DNA from: Chersky-840 sp963794615
GTDB taxonomy: Bacteria; Actinomycetota; Acidimicrobiia; Acidimicrobiales; UBA8190
Direction: 5' to 3'
Assembly: GCA_963794615.1 (NCBI GenBank)
Contig: CAWCEP010000011.1
Coordinates: 116,582 to 180,581, forward strand
DNA: 64,000 bases
Each line of letters begins with the position of its first letter. Position 1 is the first letter of the stretch. A program made the position numbers and the translations under genes. The notes beneath the pieces are model-generated. The model made no database searches, was not told where the DNA came from, and was given only the letters and a program-made list of their open reading frames with translations. Positions 9,934 to 20,358 of the stretch are shown here, piece after piece.

Positions 9934-11014
9934 TCAGCCGGTGCGGGCCCGCTGGGCCAGCGACGGACCGCCCTCGAAGAGCTGGGCGAAGACCAAGAGT
10001 CCCTGGCTCGTCTGGCGGGCCGAGTCGACGACGACCTCGACCGCGGCCTGGCCCACCAGGTGCGAGGCGTCGTTCACGACGACCATGTCGCCCTCGGGGA
10101 GATAGCCCACCGCCTGTCGGGGCTGGCGGCCTTCCTTCACGAGGTCGATGACGAGGTGCTCACCAGAAGGATGGTCGGGCGAGAGCTCGGCGGTCAGACG
10201 GCGCAGGTCGACCACGTCGATGCCCTCGAGCCTCGGCCCGCAGGGCCAGCTCGGCCGAGCACGTGCCCAGGCGGACGTGGAGGCGATGGGCCAGGGCCAG
10301 GGCGCGGTCGCCGGTGTCCTCGAGCTCGGGGACCTCGTCGTCGTCGATGCCGACACCGGGACGCCCCCGGCCTGGAGCGCCTCGATGGCCTCGAGGCCCC
10401 GGCGGGCGCGCCGCGAGGACACCGGGTCGGGGCTGTGCGACCAGGGCCCGGACCTCGTCGACCACGAAACGCGGCAGCACGATGCCCCCGGCCAGGAGGC
10501 CGGACTGCCCGAGCACGAGGAGGTGGCGGTCCATCACCGCCGAGCTGTCGACCAGGAGGGCGGTCCCCGGCGGCGGCTCGGCGGGACGGTCGAGCAGATG
10601 GGAGAACCCCGCCGCCCGGACGATCTCCTGGCCCTTGGCCACGCCGATGCGCACGCCCGCCGCGCACAGCACCCAGGCGAAGGCGGCCACGAGCGGGTAG
10701 TCGATGCTCGAGTGGACGAGGGCCACGACGGGGAGCCCGGCCACGAGCCCGAGGAGGAGCCCGGTCGTCCCCACCACCGACCCCGCGAACACCTAGCTGG
10801 CCGGGCATCGACCGGAGCTGCATCGACCGCACCGCGCAGGCCTCGGTCGATGAGACGCCCGATGATCCCGCCGAGGAGGTACGACGCCGAGGGCGCCCAG
10901 GGTGATCCCGACCACGGGCGCGGTCGAGTTGCGGCCGATCTCGTTCCCCACCGTGAGACCGCCGATGGTCCCGGCGATCACGAGGAGAAGCCTGAACACC
11001 TCGACGAAGATCAC
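9934..11014 (-). CDS. Membrane-anchored PIN/TRAM domain protein (YacL-like), frameshifted
   Basis: The predicted protein has N-terminal membrane helices (VEVFRLLLVIAGTIGGLTVG; GTTGLLLGLVAGLPVVALV; LVAAFAWVLCAAGVRIG). A PIN nuclease-fold domain follows (GTALLVDSSAVMDRHLLVLG with its acidic Asp, then FVVDEVRALV). The C-terminal TRAM-type region reads LVIDLVKEGRQPRQAVGYLPEGDMVVVNDA. This architecture matches B. subtilis YacL and its actinobacterial counterparts, whose cellular role is poorly known and likely RNA-related. GTG 11014 gives the N-terminus. Frame breaks lie near 10860-10900, 10440 and 10230-10330. The divergent epimerase lies 289 bases away. Confidence 0.8.
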
Positions 11015-11160
11015 GCTCTGTCGCCTCACTCTCACGTACTGCAAAGGCACTTCCCAGGCTACCTACCGGACGTCGGCATCCTGTGGGCATTGATGTATCC
11101 ACACGACGCTCTTTTTGGGGAGAGAAATCGTCTCTCTCACCGTCGGTATGTGAAAACACT

Positions 11161-11180
11161 CGCTTTGTGAATGCAAAGCG
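11161..11180. promoter_or_regulatory. Perfect 7-base inverted repeat in a divergent intergenic region
   Basis: CGCTTTG, six bases, then CAAAGCG, with no following T-tract. It sits in the 289-base spacer between the minus-strand PIN/TRAM gene and the plus-strand epimerase. A shorter GAGAGA/TCTCTC dyad lies at 11120-11136. Without a T-run it is more likely an operator or mRNA hairpin than a terminator. The rest of this spacer shows no gene. Confidence 0.4.
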
Positions 11181-11303
11181 GGGCGGTTTCGGCCACCGAG
11201 CGCGTTCTCTCCCCTCGATGGCGCCGAATCTCAACAACGCCACATTTCTGGTGGACGGCGCCGGCGCCTACCATCTGATCGTGTCGGGATACGGCGGTCG
11301 ACG

Positions 11304-12215
11304 GTGAAGACCTTCGTCGTCGGTGCCACCGGTGTGCTCGGCCGGCGGGTGGTGCCGCTGCTCGTCGGGACCGGCCACGAGGTCAGTGCCCTGGCGCGAT
11401 CGGACACCCGCGCCGCCCTGGTGACCGGGCTCGGAGCCACCCCGGTGCGAGCCGACCTGTTCGACCCCGAGTCGCTGCGCCGGGCCGTGGCCGGCCACGA
11501 GGTGGTGTGCAATCTGGCCACCCACATCCCGGCCCCGGCCCGCATGGGCAGGCCCTCGGCCTGGGCCGAGAACGACCGGATCCGGACCGAGGGGTCGCGC
11601 CACCTCGTCGACGCCGCCCTCGGTGCGGGCGCGGCCCGTTTCGTCCAGGAGTCGATCGCCTTCCTCTACCGCGACGGGGGCAGTGCCTGGCTCGACGAGT
11701 CCTCCCCCGTCGACGCGGTGGCGAACCTGTGCTCGGCGCTCGGGGCCGAGTCCCAGGCGGCGCGTGTCACCGCGGCGGGCGCCGCCGGCGTGGTCCTGCG
11801 GTTCGCCGCCTTCTACGGGCCCGACAGCGATTCCACCCTGGCCATGATCAGGCTGGCCCGGCGCCGCATCGCGCTGAGCGCCGGGCCCGACCGGTACATG
11901 TCCTCGATCACCACCGACGACGCCGCCGCGGCCGTGGTCGCCGCGCTGGCGGCGCCGGCCGGGCTCTACAACGTCGGGGACGACGAGCCGGTGACGGGTC
12001 GGGAGTTCTTCGCCGCGTTGGCCGGTGCGCTCGGGGTGGCGCCGCCGTTCATCGCGCCGGCCGGGCTGGCCCGGCTGGGCGGGTCCATGGCGGCGGCGGT
12101 GACGCGCTCGCAACGCGTCTCCAACCGCGCCTTCGCCGCCGCCACCAGTTGGAAGCCCGTGCAACGCAGCGTGCGCGACGGGTGGCCCGTCGTGGTGGCA
12201 GCCACCGGACACTGA
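11304..12215 (+). CDS. NAD-dependent epimerase/dehydratase family protein
   Basis: This is a 303-residue extended SDR. The N-terminal Rossmann motif is VVGATGVLGRRVVPLL (GxxGxxG form). NLATHIP sits at the position of the usual active-site loop, and VLRFAAFYGPDSDS and YNVGDDEPVTGREFF follow. The canonical YxxxK is not evident (SALGAESQAARV occupies that region), so it may be an atypical member that binds NAD(P) without classical catalysis. GTG start at 11304. The reading frame is intact. No operon partner is clear. Substrate unknown. Confidence 0.82.
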   Translation: MKTFVVGATGVLGRRVVPLLVGTGHEVSALARSDTRAALVTGLGATPVRADLFDPESLRRAVAGHEVVCNLATHIPAPARMGRPSAWAENDRIRTEGSRHLVDAALGAGAARFVQESIAFLYRDGGSAWLDESSPVDAVANLCSALGAESQAARVTAAGAAGVVLRFAAFYGPDSDSTLAMIRLARRRIALSAGPDRYMSSITTDDAAAAVVAALAAPAGLYNVGDDEPVTGREFFAALAGALGVAPPFIAPAGLARLGGSMAAAVTRSQRVSNRAFAAATSWKPVQRSVRDGWPVVVAATGH

Positions 12216-12341
12216 CGCCACCCGCGAATCACGACAACTCGACAACAAGCGCGTCAAGGGTCCCAGTCGAATCACGGCATCGACGCGCCACATCGAGGAC
12301 CGACTCTTCAGATCGACACGGTTTCGACCGACAATTTGACG

Positions 12342-13795
12342 GTGACGCGAAGCGAGCAGCACCATGCTCGGGCGCTCGTCTCGTTGAACCGCTCTCACAG
12401 GATCGCACCGCACTTCATCTCACTGCTGGTCGCCGCGGTCACGACCCTGACATCGATCGGTGCCTTCGTCGCCATCGTCGCCGTGCCGGCCCGAGCCGCA
12501 TCGGCGGCACCGGTCGTGCATCCCTACGCCGGCGATGGTGTCGTCCCCTTCGGTGACGCCGGGAGCTACGGCACGGTGACCACCGCCCTGGCCTCTGCGG
12601 TGACGGGGATGGCGCCAACACCCGACGACAAGGGCTATTGGCTGGTGGGCGCGGACGGTGGGGTCTTCGCCTTCGGCGACGCCGCCTTCTACGGGTCCTT
12701 GGGGGCGGTCAAGCTCTACGGGCCGGTCGTGGCCATCACCGCCACCCCCGACGGCAAGGGGTACTGGCTCGCCGCCATCGACGGCGGGGTCTTCGCCTTC
12801 GGCGATGCCGCGTTCTACGGGTCGATGGGCGGCAACACCCTCGCCCAACCCATCGTGGACATGGCGGCCACCCCCGACGGCAAGGGGTACTGGCTCGTGG
12901 CCGGCGACGGCGGGGTGTTCGCCTTCGGCGACGCCACCTTCTACGGCTCGATGGGGGCGACGCATCTCGCCGCCGGCGTCACCGGCATCGCCTCGACGCC
13001 CGACGGCAAGGGCTACTGGATGGTCGGCGGCGACGGCGGGGTGTTCGCCTTCGGCGACGCCACCTTCTACGGGTCCCTGGCCACGACGCCGCCGCCCGAC
13101 TCGATCGCGGGGATCGCGCCCACGCCCCGACGGTAAGGGGTACTGGATGGTGGACAACGGGGGCACCGTGGACCAGTTCGGTGACGCCCAGCTCTTCGGG
13201 TCGACGGCGACGACCAAGCCGATCGCTCCCGTCTCCGCCATCGTCCCGACCTCCGACGGCAAGGGGTACTGGTTGTTGGAGCCCGACGACTGGTCGTACT
13301 CGTTCTCGGCACCGTCGCCCTACGACCTGGCCCCCTCCGCGGCGATCACGACCCTGGCCACGAGCCAGGTCGGTCCCGACCCCGACACCGCCCAGGGCGC
13401 GTACTGCAACCCGTACGGGCCGTGCGAGCAATGGTGCGCGTTGTTCGTCACGTGGATATGGGCGCACGCGGGGATCCCCGTGCCATCCATTCCCTTCACC
13501 GGCAACGTCTACGCGTGGGCCGCCGCCCACGGACGGATCGTGCCCGGCTCCGTGCTGCCCGCCCCCGGCGACGCCGTGCTCTACGGCACCGGCCCCCAGA
13601 GCACCGCCACCTCGGTGCACACCGGGCTCGTCGTCGAGGCGTGGCCCGACGATGCCGTGGTCACCGTCGAGGGTGACGCCGGGCCCGGCACCCTCGGGAC
13701 AACTGAGCGTCATCGTCAACGGCCCGTTCGTCCTCGGGGACTCCGCCTCGTACAACGGCGTCCCCGTGTACGCCGTCGCCCAGCCCGTGCGCTGA
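12342..13795 (+). CDS. Secreted GYW-repeat protein with C-terminal CHAP/NlpC-like domain (frameshifted)
   Basis: It has a signal peptide (LLVAAVTTLTSIGAFVAIVAV...ARAASA). At least five repeats of about 40 residues follow, with the pattern TPDGKGYWLVxxDGGVFAFGDAxFYGS, then a degenerate one (GYWMVDNGGTVDQFGDAQLFGS). The repeats probably fold as a beta-propeller or other beta repeat. The C-terminal part reads CEQWCALFVTWIWAHAGIPVP with a later VHTGLVVEAW. This Cys/His arrangement is typical of CHAP or NlpC/P60-type cysteine amidases or peptidases that cut peptidoglycan. Frame breaks occur near 13130 and 13697; without them the stop is at 13793-13795. GTG 12342 was chosen over TTG 12336. It is probably a cell-wall hydrolase targeted by the repeat domain. 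Confidence 0.78.
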
Positions 13796-13933
13796 CCGGC
13801 TCGGCCGCCCCTCGTTCGGGGGCGCCGGTCCCGAGAGCAGTCTCGATCTCGAAAAGCAGTCTCAACGTCGTTGGAATCGTTTCGCAATGTCGCCGCGGTG
13901 TCGTCTCGGGGTGGGGACCCTAGGCTCGTCGCC

Positions 13934-15017
13934 ATGGCACCGTCGGCCGAGGATGCGGGGATCAAGGATCTCCCCGGCCCGTCGGTAGTGCCCAGTATCG
14001 CCATCCCGAGCCTCCCCGGTGCGCCGGTCCATGCCGTCGTCCCCTCGGCAGCGGCACCTCCCGACGGGCCGTCGCGGCTGGCCCGGACCTTCGACGCCGT
14101 CGTGGCCAACGTGCGCAGCGCCTACGTGGGCCAGGACCTCACCGTGCGGCTGGCGCTGTGCTGTCTCATGGCCGAGGGCCATCTCCTGGTCGAGGACCAC
14201 CCCGGGGTGGGCAAGACGACCCTCGCCAAGGCCCTGGCCCGGTCGCTCGGCCTCACGCTTCGGGCGGGTGCAGTTCACCGCCGACCTTCTCCCCGCCGAT
14301 GTCACCGGGGCCATGGTGTTCGACCGCGACAGCGGGCAGATCGCCTTCCGGCCCGGGCCGGTGTTCACGAACATCCTGTTGGCCGACGAGCTCAACCGGG
14401 CGTCGCCCAAGGCGCAGTCGGCGCTGCTGGAGTCGATGGAGGAGCACCAGGTCAGCGCGGACGGCGTCACCCATCCGTTGCCACAGCCGTTCATGGTGAT
14501 CGCCACCCAGAACCCCTACGACGCGGCGGGCACGTTCCCGCTCCCCCACAGCCAGCGCGACCGCTTCCTCCTCCGTCTCAGCCTCGGCTACCCCGACCGG
14601 GCCGCCGAGGACGAACTGCTCGCCACCACGCTCACCCGACCTGCTCCCGATTCGTTGTCGGGCGTGGGCGGCCCCGAGTTCCTGCGCGTGTTCGCCGACG
14701 CCGTGCGGCGCGCCCACGTGGCTCCCGAGGTGCGCGGCTACGTCCTCGACCTCATCGGGGAGACTCGCTCGCACCCCGACCTCACGGTGGGTGCGTCACC
14801 GCGAGCCACCCTGGCCGTGCTCCGGGCGGCGGGGGCGGTGGCGGTCTCCACCGGCCGCGACTACGTGACGCCCGACGACGTGAAGCTCGTGGCCGAGCCT
14901 GCCCTCGGGCACCGCGTCGTGGTCCATCCCGCCGCCGAGCTGGCCGGCGTCACGGCGTCGTCGACGATCGAGGAGATCCTGTCGCGCATCGTGGTACCCG
15001 TCGGCGGCGCCCGGTAG
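13934..15017 (+). CDS. MoxR-family AAA+ ATPase (one frameshift)
   Basis: This is a chaperone-like AAA ATPase of the MoxR/RavA clade. It has the Walker A EDHPGVGKTTLAKALA near residue 93, Walker B NILLADELNRASPKAQSALLESMEE, sensor ATQNPYDAAGTFPLPHSQRDRF, and a C-terminal lid with GASPRATLAVLRAAG. An indel near 14266 separates LGLTLR from GRVQFTADLLPADVTG. ATG 13934 gives an unusual Pro/Ala-rich leader of about 40 residues before the fold. It is followed by DUF58 and transglutaminase genes, the standard MoxR-DUF58-TgpA set. MoxR proteins typically assist assembly of VWA or DUF58 partners. Confidence 0.9.
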
Positions 15018-15063
15018 CAGATGCCGGGGGGCCCGAGCCGCCGCCGCGGCACCTGAGCGGGCC

Positions 15064-16337
15064 GTGCTGTCGACCCGTGGCGCGGTGCTGGCGGTCGGCA
15101 CCGCCTTCGCCGCCATCGCCGGCCTCGCCTACGGCGTGAGGAGTTCGTCTTCATCGCCCTCGTGGTGGCGGTGCTGGTGGTGGTGGGCACCGTCACGGCG
15201 TGGTCCCGACAGCGCGTGAGCCGTCGGGGTCTGCACCTCGTGGTGAAGGTCCCCGTGGCCGAGGTGACCGCCGCCCAGTCCGCCCTCGTCGAGCTGACCG
15301 TGACCAACGTCGGTCGCCGGCGCCTGCCTCCTGTGCTCGTGGAGGATCCTCGCGGCCACTGGGCGCTCTCGCACCCCGGCCTGGGCGAGAGCTCGGTGGC
15401 CGGGGGGCGCCACCCCACGCCACCACCGGCCCGGGGCCCCTCGGGCTTCACCGCCCTCGGGCAGCGCTCCCCCTCGGCGGACTGGCTCGGCAATCCCGGG
15501 GGACGCCCCGACCGGCGCCAGCGGGCCCGCGACCGGCGGACCGTCTCGGGGTCACGCCGGCTCGCCGACCTCGGACCCGGCGCCGAGGTCACGTTCTCGA
15601 TCCCGGTCCCCACCGGCGCCCGGGGGCTGCTGACCCTTTCCGACCTCGGACTGTGGTGCGAAGACCCCTTCGGTCTCGTCGCCCGCCGGATCACCGTCGC
15701 GCCGCCCGCCCACGTGGTCGTCTATCCCGTGCCCGCCGACATCAGCGCCGAGCGTCGGCCCCGCCGCGCCCATCCCGGTGGGCGCGACCGGTCGTCGGCG
15801 TCGAGCGCCACCAACGCGCTGTCGGGGGACGAGCTCAGCGGGCTGCGCCCCTACGCACCGGGCGACCGCCTCACCCGGCTGCACTGGCCGTCCCTGGCCC
15901 GCACGGGGGAATTGGTCGTGCGCGAATTCCTCGAGCCCCAGGCGGGCTCGTTGGCGTTGCTCGTCGACCTCCGGCCCTCGGCCCACACCGGGGACTCGAT
16001 CGAGCGGACGATCTCGCGCGCCGCGGGGTTCGGGGTCGCCGCTTTGCAGCGGGGCCTCTCCGTGGAGCTGTGCACGAGCGCCGGCGATCGGGTGGTGATC
16101 CCCCCCAACGCGTCGGGCCACCAGACCATGCTGCGTGCCTTGGCGCTGCTCGGTGCCGCCAGCCCACCCCCCGCCGTCGTGCGGCGCTGGGGGAACCGAC
16201 CGACCGGGGGGGCGGTGTGGGCGACGGGGAGCGTGCTCGGCGACGACGCGGTCCTCGTCACCACCCGGGCGGGGGCGGCCGAGGGCACCCTCCCCGACGC
16301 CCTCCGCGGCCAGACCGAAACGGTCCTCGTGCCGTGA
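15064..16337 (+). CDS. DUF58 domain membrane protein (one frameshift near the start)
   Basis: Two N-terminal hydrophobic segments (GAVLAVGTAFAAIAGLAYG and FIALVVAVLVVVGTVTAW) are followed by a cytoplasmic or periplasmic DUF58 domain. The hallmark block is LSGLRPYAPGDRLTRLHWPSLARTGELVVREFLEP. The first segment lies in a different frame, with an indel near 15137. An Arg/Pro-rich insert (RHPTPPPARGP to RRTVSGSRR, about residues 105-155) lacks family resemblance and may hide two compensating indels. GTG 15064 is the best start; 46 bases separate it from moxR. The stop overlaps the transglutaminase GTG by four bases. Members act with MoxR and TgpA in envelope processes of unknown detail. Confidence 0.85.
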
Positions 16338-18967
16338 CTTCTCGAGCGCGCCGACCCGCGGCGTCGACGGCGCCCATTCCGCTTCTGACCCCCGAGGCCG
16401 ACGCCGGACGGGCCATGCCCGCGGTGGCGCCCGATCTCTGGCTCCTGGCCGTGGCGCTGGCGGCGGGGCTCGGCACGGCGCGCCTCACCCAGGCCCCCGG
16501 TGCCGCCCACGTCGTGGGCCCCATCGCCGCCACGGTGGTGGCCGGCCACCTGGGCGCGTCGGTGGCACGGCGGTTGCGCCTGTCGATCGGTGTGGTCGTC
16601 ATCGGTGGCGTGGTCGCCGTGGTCCTCGCCACCATCTGGGGCCAGCTCCTCTCGGCGACGCGCGACGGCATCCCGACGCTCGAGACATGGCGCAGGTTGC
16701 TGTCGAAGTTCGACACCGCCGGCGGCGTCATCCGGTCCCATCCCACCCCGGTGCCGGCCACACCCGAGATCGTGCTCTGCATCGCCACCGGAGCCGGGCT
16801 CGTGGCCGTGCTGGGCCGAGCCCTGTGGGCCTGGCAGGAGGACCGCGGTCGTGGCGGCGCCGTGGCTCTGCTGCCCACCTTCGGGCTGTTCTGTTACACG
16901 GCGTTGCTGAGCTCGCAGAAAGACCGGCTCTCCGGCGTCGTCACCTACGTCGTGGCCGCCCTCGGCTTCGTGATCCTCGCCGACCGGGCCACGCGTGTCG
17001 CGACCCCGTCCCCCGACGGGGCCGCCACCACCCCGACCGGGCGTCGGTTGGGGTCGGCGGCGATGGCGTCGTGGCCGGCCGTCTTGGTGGGGACGCTGGC
17101 CGTCCTCGTCCCCGTCGCGGCGGACCCCGCCCTGGCCACGCTCAAGGTGAACGCGCTGCCCTTCCCGACCGCACCGGGGGCCAAGGGCCTCGGCCTGGCC
17201 TTCGGCAACGGCACCGGCGGGGGCGGGGGCGTCGGGGGTGGCGCCAGCGCCGAGCTGGGGACCACCGGCGTGCGCGCCATCGATCTCGTCGACAACCTGA
17301 AGGCGGTGCTCGTGAACCGCACCACCGACGTCATGTTCGACGCCCAGACCCCCCTCCCCACCTACTGGCAGGTGGCGGTGCTCACCGATTTCGACGGCAC
17401 GGCGTGGCTGCCCGACCCGACCACCGAGGCGGCCGCCCAGAGCTTCGCCCTGTCGCCGCAGAGCCAGGAGGTGCCGGGGCTGCCCGCCCTCCCCGAGCCC
17501 CCGGCCACCAGGACGTACCAGGCCCAGATCACCATCGGGGACCTCGAGAGCACGCTGCTCCCCCTGCCCCCCACCACCTATGCCGTCGACACCAATGCCG
17601 ATCTGGTGCCGGGCTTCGGTGCCGTGCAGCCGGTGGAGGCGGCTCCCGGACTGAGCTACGTGGCCACCGCCCGGGTCCCGGTCAATCCCGTCCCGACCCC
17701 GGCCAAGGCCCGGCCCGGCCACAAGGCCTCGCCCGTCACCGCCACGACAACGGCGAGCTCGAGCGCGTCGAGCGACGTCTCGGCGCCGGAGCTGGCGCCG
17801 TATCTGAAGCTTCCGGTCGAGCCCGCCCCGGTCGTGGCGCTCGCCCATCAGATCGTGGCCGGCGCCAAGGGCCCCGCCGCCCAGGCCGCCGCCCTGGCCC
17901 GGTGGTTCGACAGCGGCCGGTACCGCTACACCCTGGCCCCACCGGCGTCGTCGGGCCCCAACGCGCTCGAGTCGTTCCTGTTCACCACCCGGGCCGGGTT
18001 CTGCCAGCAGTTCGCGGCCGCCTACGGCGTCCTGGCCCGGATCGACGGCCTGCCCACCCGGGTGGCGGTGGGGTTCACGACCGGGGACGCCCAGGGACGG
18101 GGGCGGTATCAGATCACCGGCGCCGACGCCCACGTGTGGCCCGAGGTCTATCTCGGGCCGGCCACGGGATGGACCTCGTACGAGCCGACGCCGGCGTCGT
18201 CGGGTGAGGCCAACGGCGTGGGCGTGAACTCCGGCTCGAAGACCGGCACCCAGAGCCCGGGGGCCAGGTCGACGGCTATCACGGCGTCGACCGTCCCGCA
18301 GATCCGCCGTCCACTCACGTCCAACGTGTCGGTCCCCACGACGATCCCGCGGGCGCCGCGGGGCAGACCGGCCGTTCCCTTGACAACCGGTGGGTCGTCG
18401 AGCGACGCCGGTGCGGTGGCGGGGATCGTCGTCGCCCTGGTGGCGCTCGTCCTCCTGGCGGCGTGGTGGACCCGGCGGCTGGTGCGCGGGGGGTGGGACC
18501 CCGTCGGTGCCTGGCGCGACCGCTGGCGGCGCCGTCGGCGTCGTCCCACCCTCGACCCCACCGCCGAGGTCCTGGCCCAGTGGCACGACGCGGCCCGGGT
18601 CCTCGAACGGGCCCGGTTGGGCCGCCGGCCGGCCGAGACCCTCGAGGAGCACGCGGCGCGGCTGCGGTCGCTGGCCGGGGCCAGGTGGCTCATGCCGTAC
18701 CGTCCGGTGACCCACACCTCGCCCGACGCCGCCGGGCATGCGCCCACCTCCGCTACCGCCGGGCGCGGTGGTGACGACCGGGCCGGGGGGACGGTCGACG
18801 CCTCCGTCGAGGCCTACGCCGCCCTGGCCGCCCTGGCCGCCCGGGCCAGCTACGGGTCGGGCCCCTGCACGGCCGAGGACGCCGCCGACGCCGAGGAGCT
18901 CGGCGCCCGGGTCCGGTCGGGGCTGTCGGGTCCCCCCGGCCGGGGGAAGGCGCTCGTCCCCTCCTAG
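16334..18967 (+). CDS. TgpA-like membrane transglutaminase-fold protein
   Basis: This 877-residue protein has about six N-terminal membrane helices (residues 30-260) and a large extracytoplasmic region. The transglutaminase core carries Cys in TTRAGFCQQFAAAYGVLAR (near 557), His in GADAHVWPEVYL (near 599) and the third acidic position in GWTSYEPTP. A Ser/Thr/Pro linker, a single helix (AGIVVALVALVLLAAWW, near 695) and a cytoplasmic basic tail complete it. A Gly-rich stretch sits near 295. The C-terminal tail contains RPAETLEEHAARLRSL, typical of the DUF4129-like tail in actinobacterial TgpA proteins. GTG 16334 overlaps the DUF58 stop. It is the last gene of the MoxR operon and probably a cell-envelope peptidase or transamidase. 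The frame is intact. Confidence 0.9.
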   Translation: MTSRARRPAASTAPIPLLTPEADAGRAMPAVAPDLWLLAVALAAGLGTARLTQAPGAAHVVGPIAATVVAGHLGASVARRLRLSIGVVVIGGVVAVVLATIWGQLLSATRDGIPTLETWRRLLSKFDTAGGVIRSHPTPVPATPEIVLCIATGAGLVAVLGRALWAWQEDRGRGGAVALLPTFGLFCYTALLSSQKDRLSGVVTYVVAALGFVILADRATRVATPSPDGAATTPTGRRLGSAAMASWPAVLVGTLAVLVPVAADPALATLKVNALPFPTAPGAKGLGLAFGNGTGGGGGVGGGASAELGTTGVRAIDLVDNLKAVLVNRTTDVMFDAQTPLPTYWQVAVLTDFDGTAWLPDPTTEAAAQSFALSPQSQEVPGLPALPEPPATRTYQAQITIGDLESTLLPLPPTTYAVDTNADLVPGFGAVQPVEAAPGLSYVATARVPVNPVPTPAKARPGHKASPVTATTTASSSASSDVSAPELAPYLKLPVEPAPVVALAHQIVAGAKGPAAQAAALARWFDSGRYRYTLAPPASSGPNALESFLFTTRAGFCQQFAAAYGVLARIDGLPTRVAVGFTTGDAQGRGRYQITGADAHVWPEVYLGPATGWTSYEPTPASSGEANGVGVNSGSKTGTQSPGARSTAITASTVPQIRRPLTSNVSVPTTIPRAPRGRPAVPLTTGGSSSDAGAVAGIVVALVALVLLAAWWTRRLVRGGWDPVGAWRDRWRRRRRRPTLDPTAEVLAQWHDAARVLERARLGRRPAETLEEHAARLRSLAGARWLMPYRPVTHTSPDAAGHAPTSATAGRGGDDRAGGTVDASVEAYAALAALAARASYGSGPCTAEDAADAEELGARVRSGLSGPPGRGKALVPS

Positions 18968-19076
18968 CTCGAGACGTCCTGAGTTCGTCCCCTCCTGCAG
19001 GGGGCGGGATGGGCGTGGGCGTGGCGGTGGCGCGAGGATGAACCGGCATCGACCAGGACGGGCCAAGGAGCACGAC

Positions 19077-20346
19077 GTGACGATCCCGCAGACACTCCGG
19101 ATGGACGACATCGAGCTGTCGAACATGGAGTTCTGGGAGAAGCCGTGGTCGGTGCGCGAGGCGGCCTTCGCCAAGCTGCGCGCCGAACGGCCCATCGCCT
19201 ACTTCGAGGACCCCCAGATCGAGATCGAGACGATCGTCCCCATCCCCCCGGGCCCGGGCTACTACGCGGTGACGCGCTACGCGGACGTGGTCGAGATCAG
19301 CCGGCATCCCGAGCTGTACTGCTCGGGGAAGTCGGGCACCACCATCTTGGACATGCCTCCCGAGCTCCTCGAGTTCTTCGGCTCGATGATCAACATGGAC
19401 GACCCGCGCCATGCCCGGCTGCGCCGGATCGTGTCCGCCGCCTTCAACCCCCGCATGGTGCGCGCCATCGAGGACAACATCGAGCACGTCGCCGACGATC
19501 TCATCGACAAGGTGCGGGACAAGGGCGAGTGCGACTTCGTCACCGAGGTGGCGGCCCGGCTCCCCCTGCAGATCATCTGCGACATGATGGGGGTGCCCGA
19601 GAGCGACTACGACACCGTCTTCAGCCGGTCCAACATCATCTTGTCGTTCGGCGACACCGAGTACGTCCCCGAAGGCGAGGATCCGGTGCTGGCCTTCATG
19701 AATGCCGGCAACGACCTGGCCGAGCTCATGCGTGGCCTGGCCGCGTTCGCGCCTCGAGCACCCCACCGACGACCTCACCTCGGCACTCGTCAACGGCAAC
19801 GTCGACGGCGAATCGCTGACCGACGCCGAGTTGGCTTCGTTCTTCATCCTGTTGGTGGTGGCCGGCAACGAGACGACGCGCAACGCCATCAGCCACGGGC
19901 TGTGGGCCTTCACCGAGCACCCCGACCAACGGGCCCTCTGGGCGGCGGACTTCGAAAAGGTGGCCCCGACCGCCGTCGACGAGATCGTCCGGTGGGCCTC
20001 GCCGGTCATCTTCATGCGCCGCACCACCACGGCACCGACCACGTTGTCCGACCACGAATTCGCGGCAGGGGACAAGGTCATCCTCTTCTACAACTCGGCC
20101 AACCGCGACGAGGACGTGTTCGAGGACCCCCAGCGCTTCGACGTGCTGCGCCATCCCAATCCCCACGTCGGCTTCGGGGCCCCCGGTCCCCACTTCTGCC
20201 TCGGCGCCCACCTGGCCCGGCGAGAGATCACGGTCATGTACCGAGAGCTCTTCCGCCATCTCCCCGACATCCACGCCACCGCCGAGCCCGACCGGTTGCG
20301 CTCGAATTTCATCAACGGCATCAAGCACCTGCCCTGTGCGTACTGA
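19077..20346 (+). CDS. Cytochrome P450 of the CYP125/124/142-like group (one frameshift)
   Basis: This 422-residue heme monooxygenase has the I-helix oxygen-binding motif VVAGNETTRNAIS, the K-helix-region EIVRWASPVIFMRR, and the heme ligand Cys near residue 374 in FGAPGPHFCLGAHLARRE. The text resembles the actinobacterial CYP125/CYP124/CYP142 group, which oxidises the terminal methyl of sterol side chains or methyl-branched lipids. The frame changes near 19750, between LMRGLAAFA and LEHPTDDLTSAL. GTG 19077 has AAGGAG seven bases upstream and is preferred to ATG 19038. An FDOR gene follows after 12 bases. Electron donors are not encoded here. Exact subfamily needs phylogeny. Confidence 0.88.
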
Positions 20347-20358
20347 GGCCGGGACGCG

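Noticed and set aside
15851..19195. 1114-residue open frame on the minus strand
   Set aside because: It is the antisense shadow of the DUF58 and transglutaminase genes. Its Gly/Arg/His-rich composition has no domains, while the plus-strand frames carry clear catalytic motifs.
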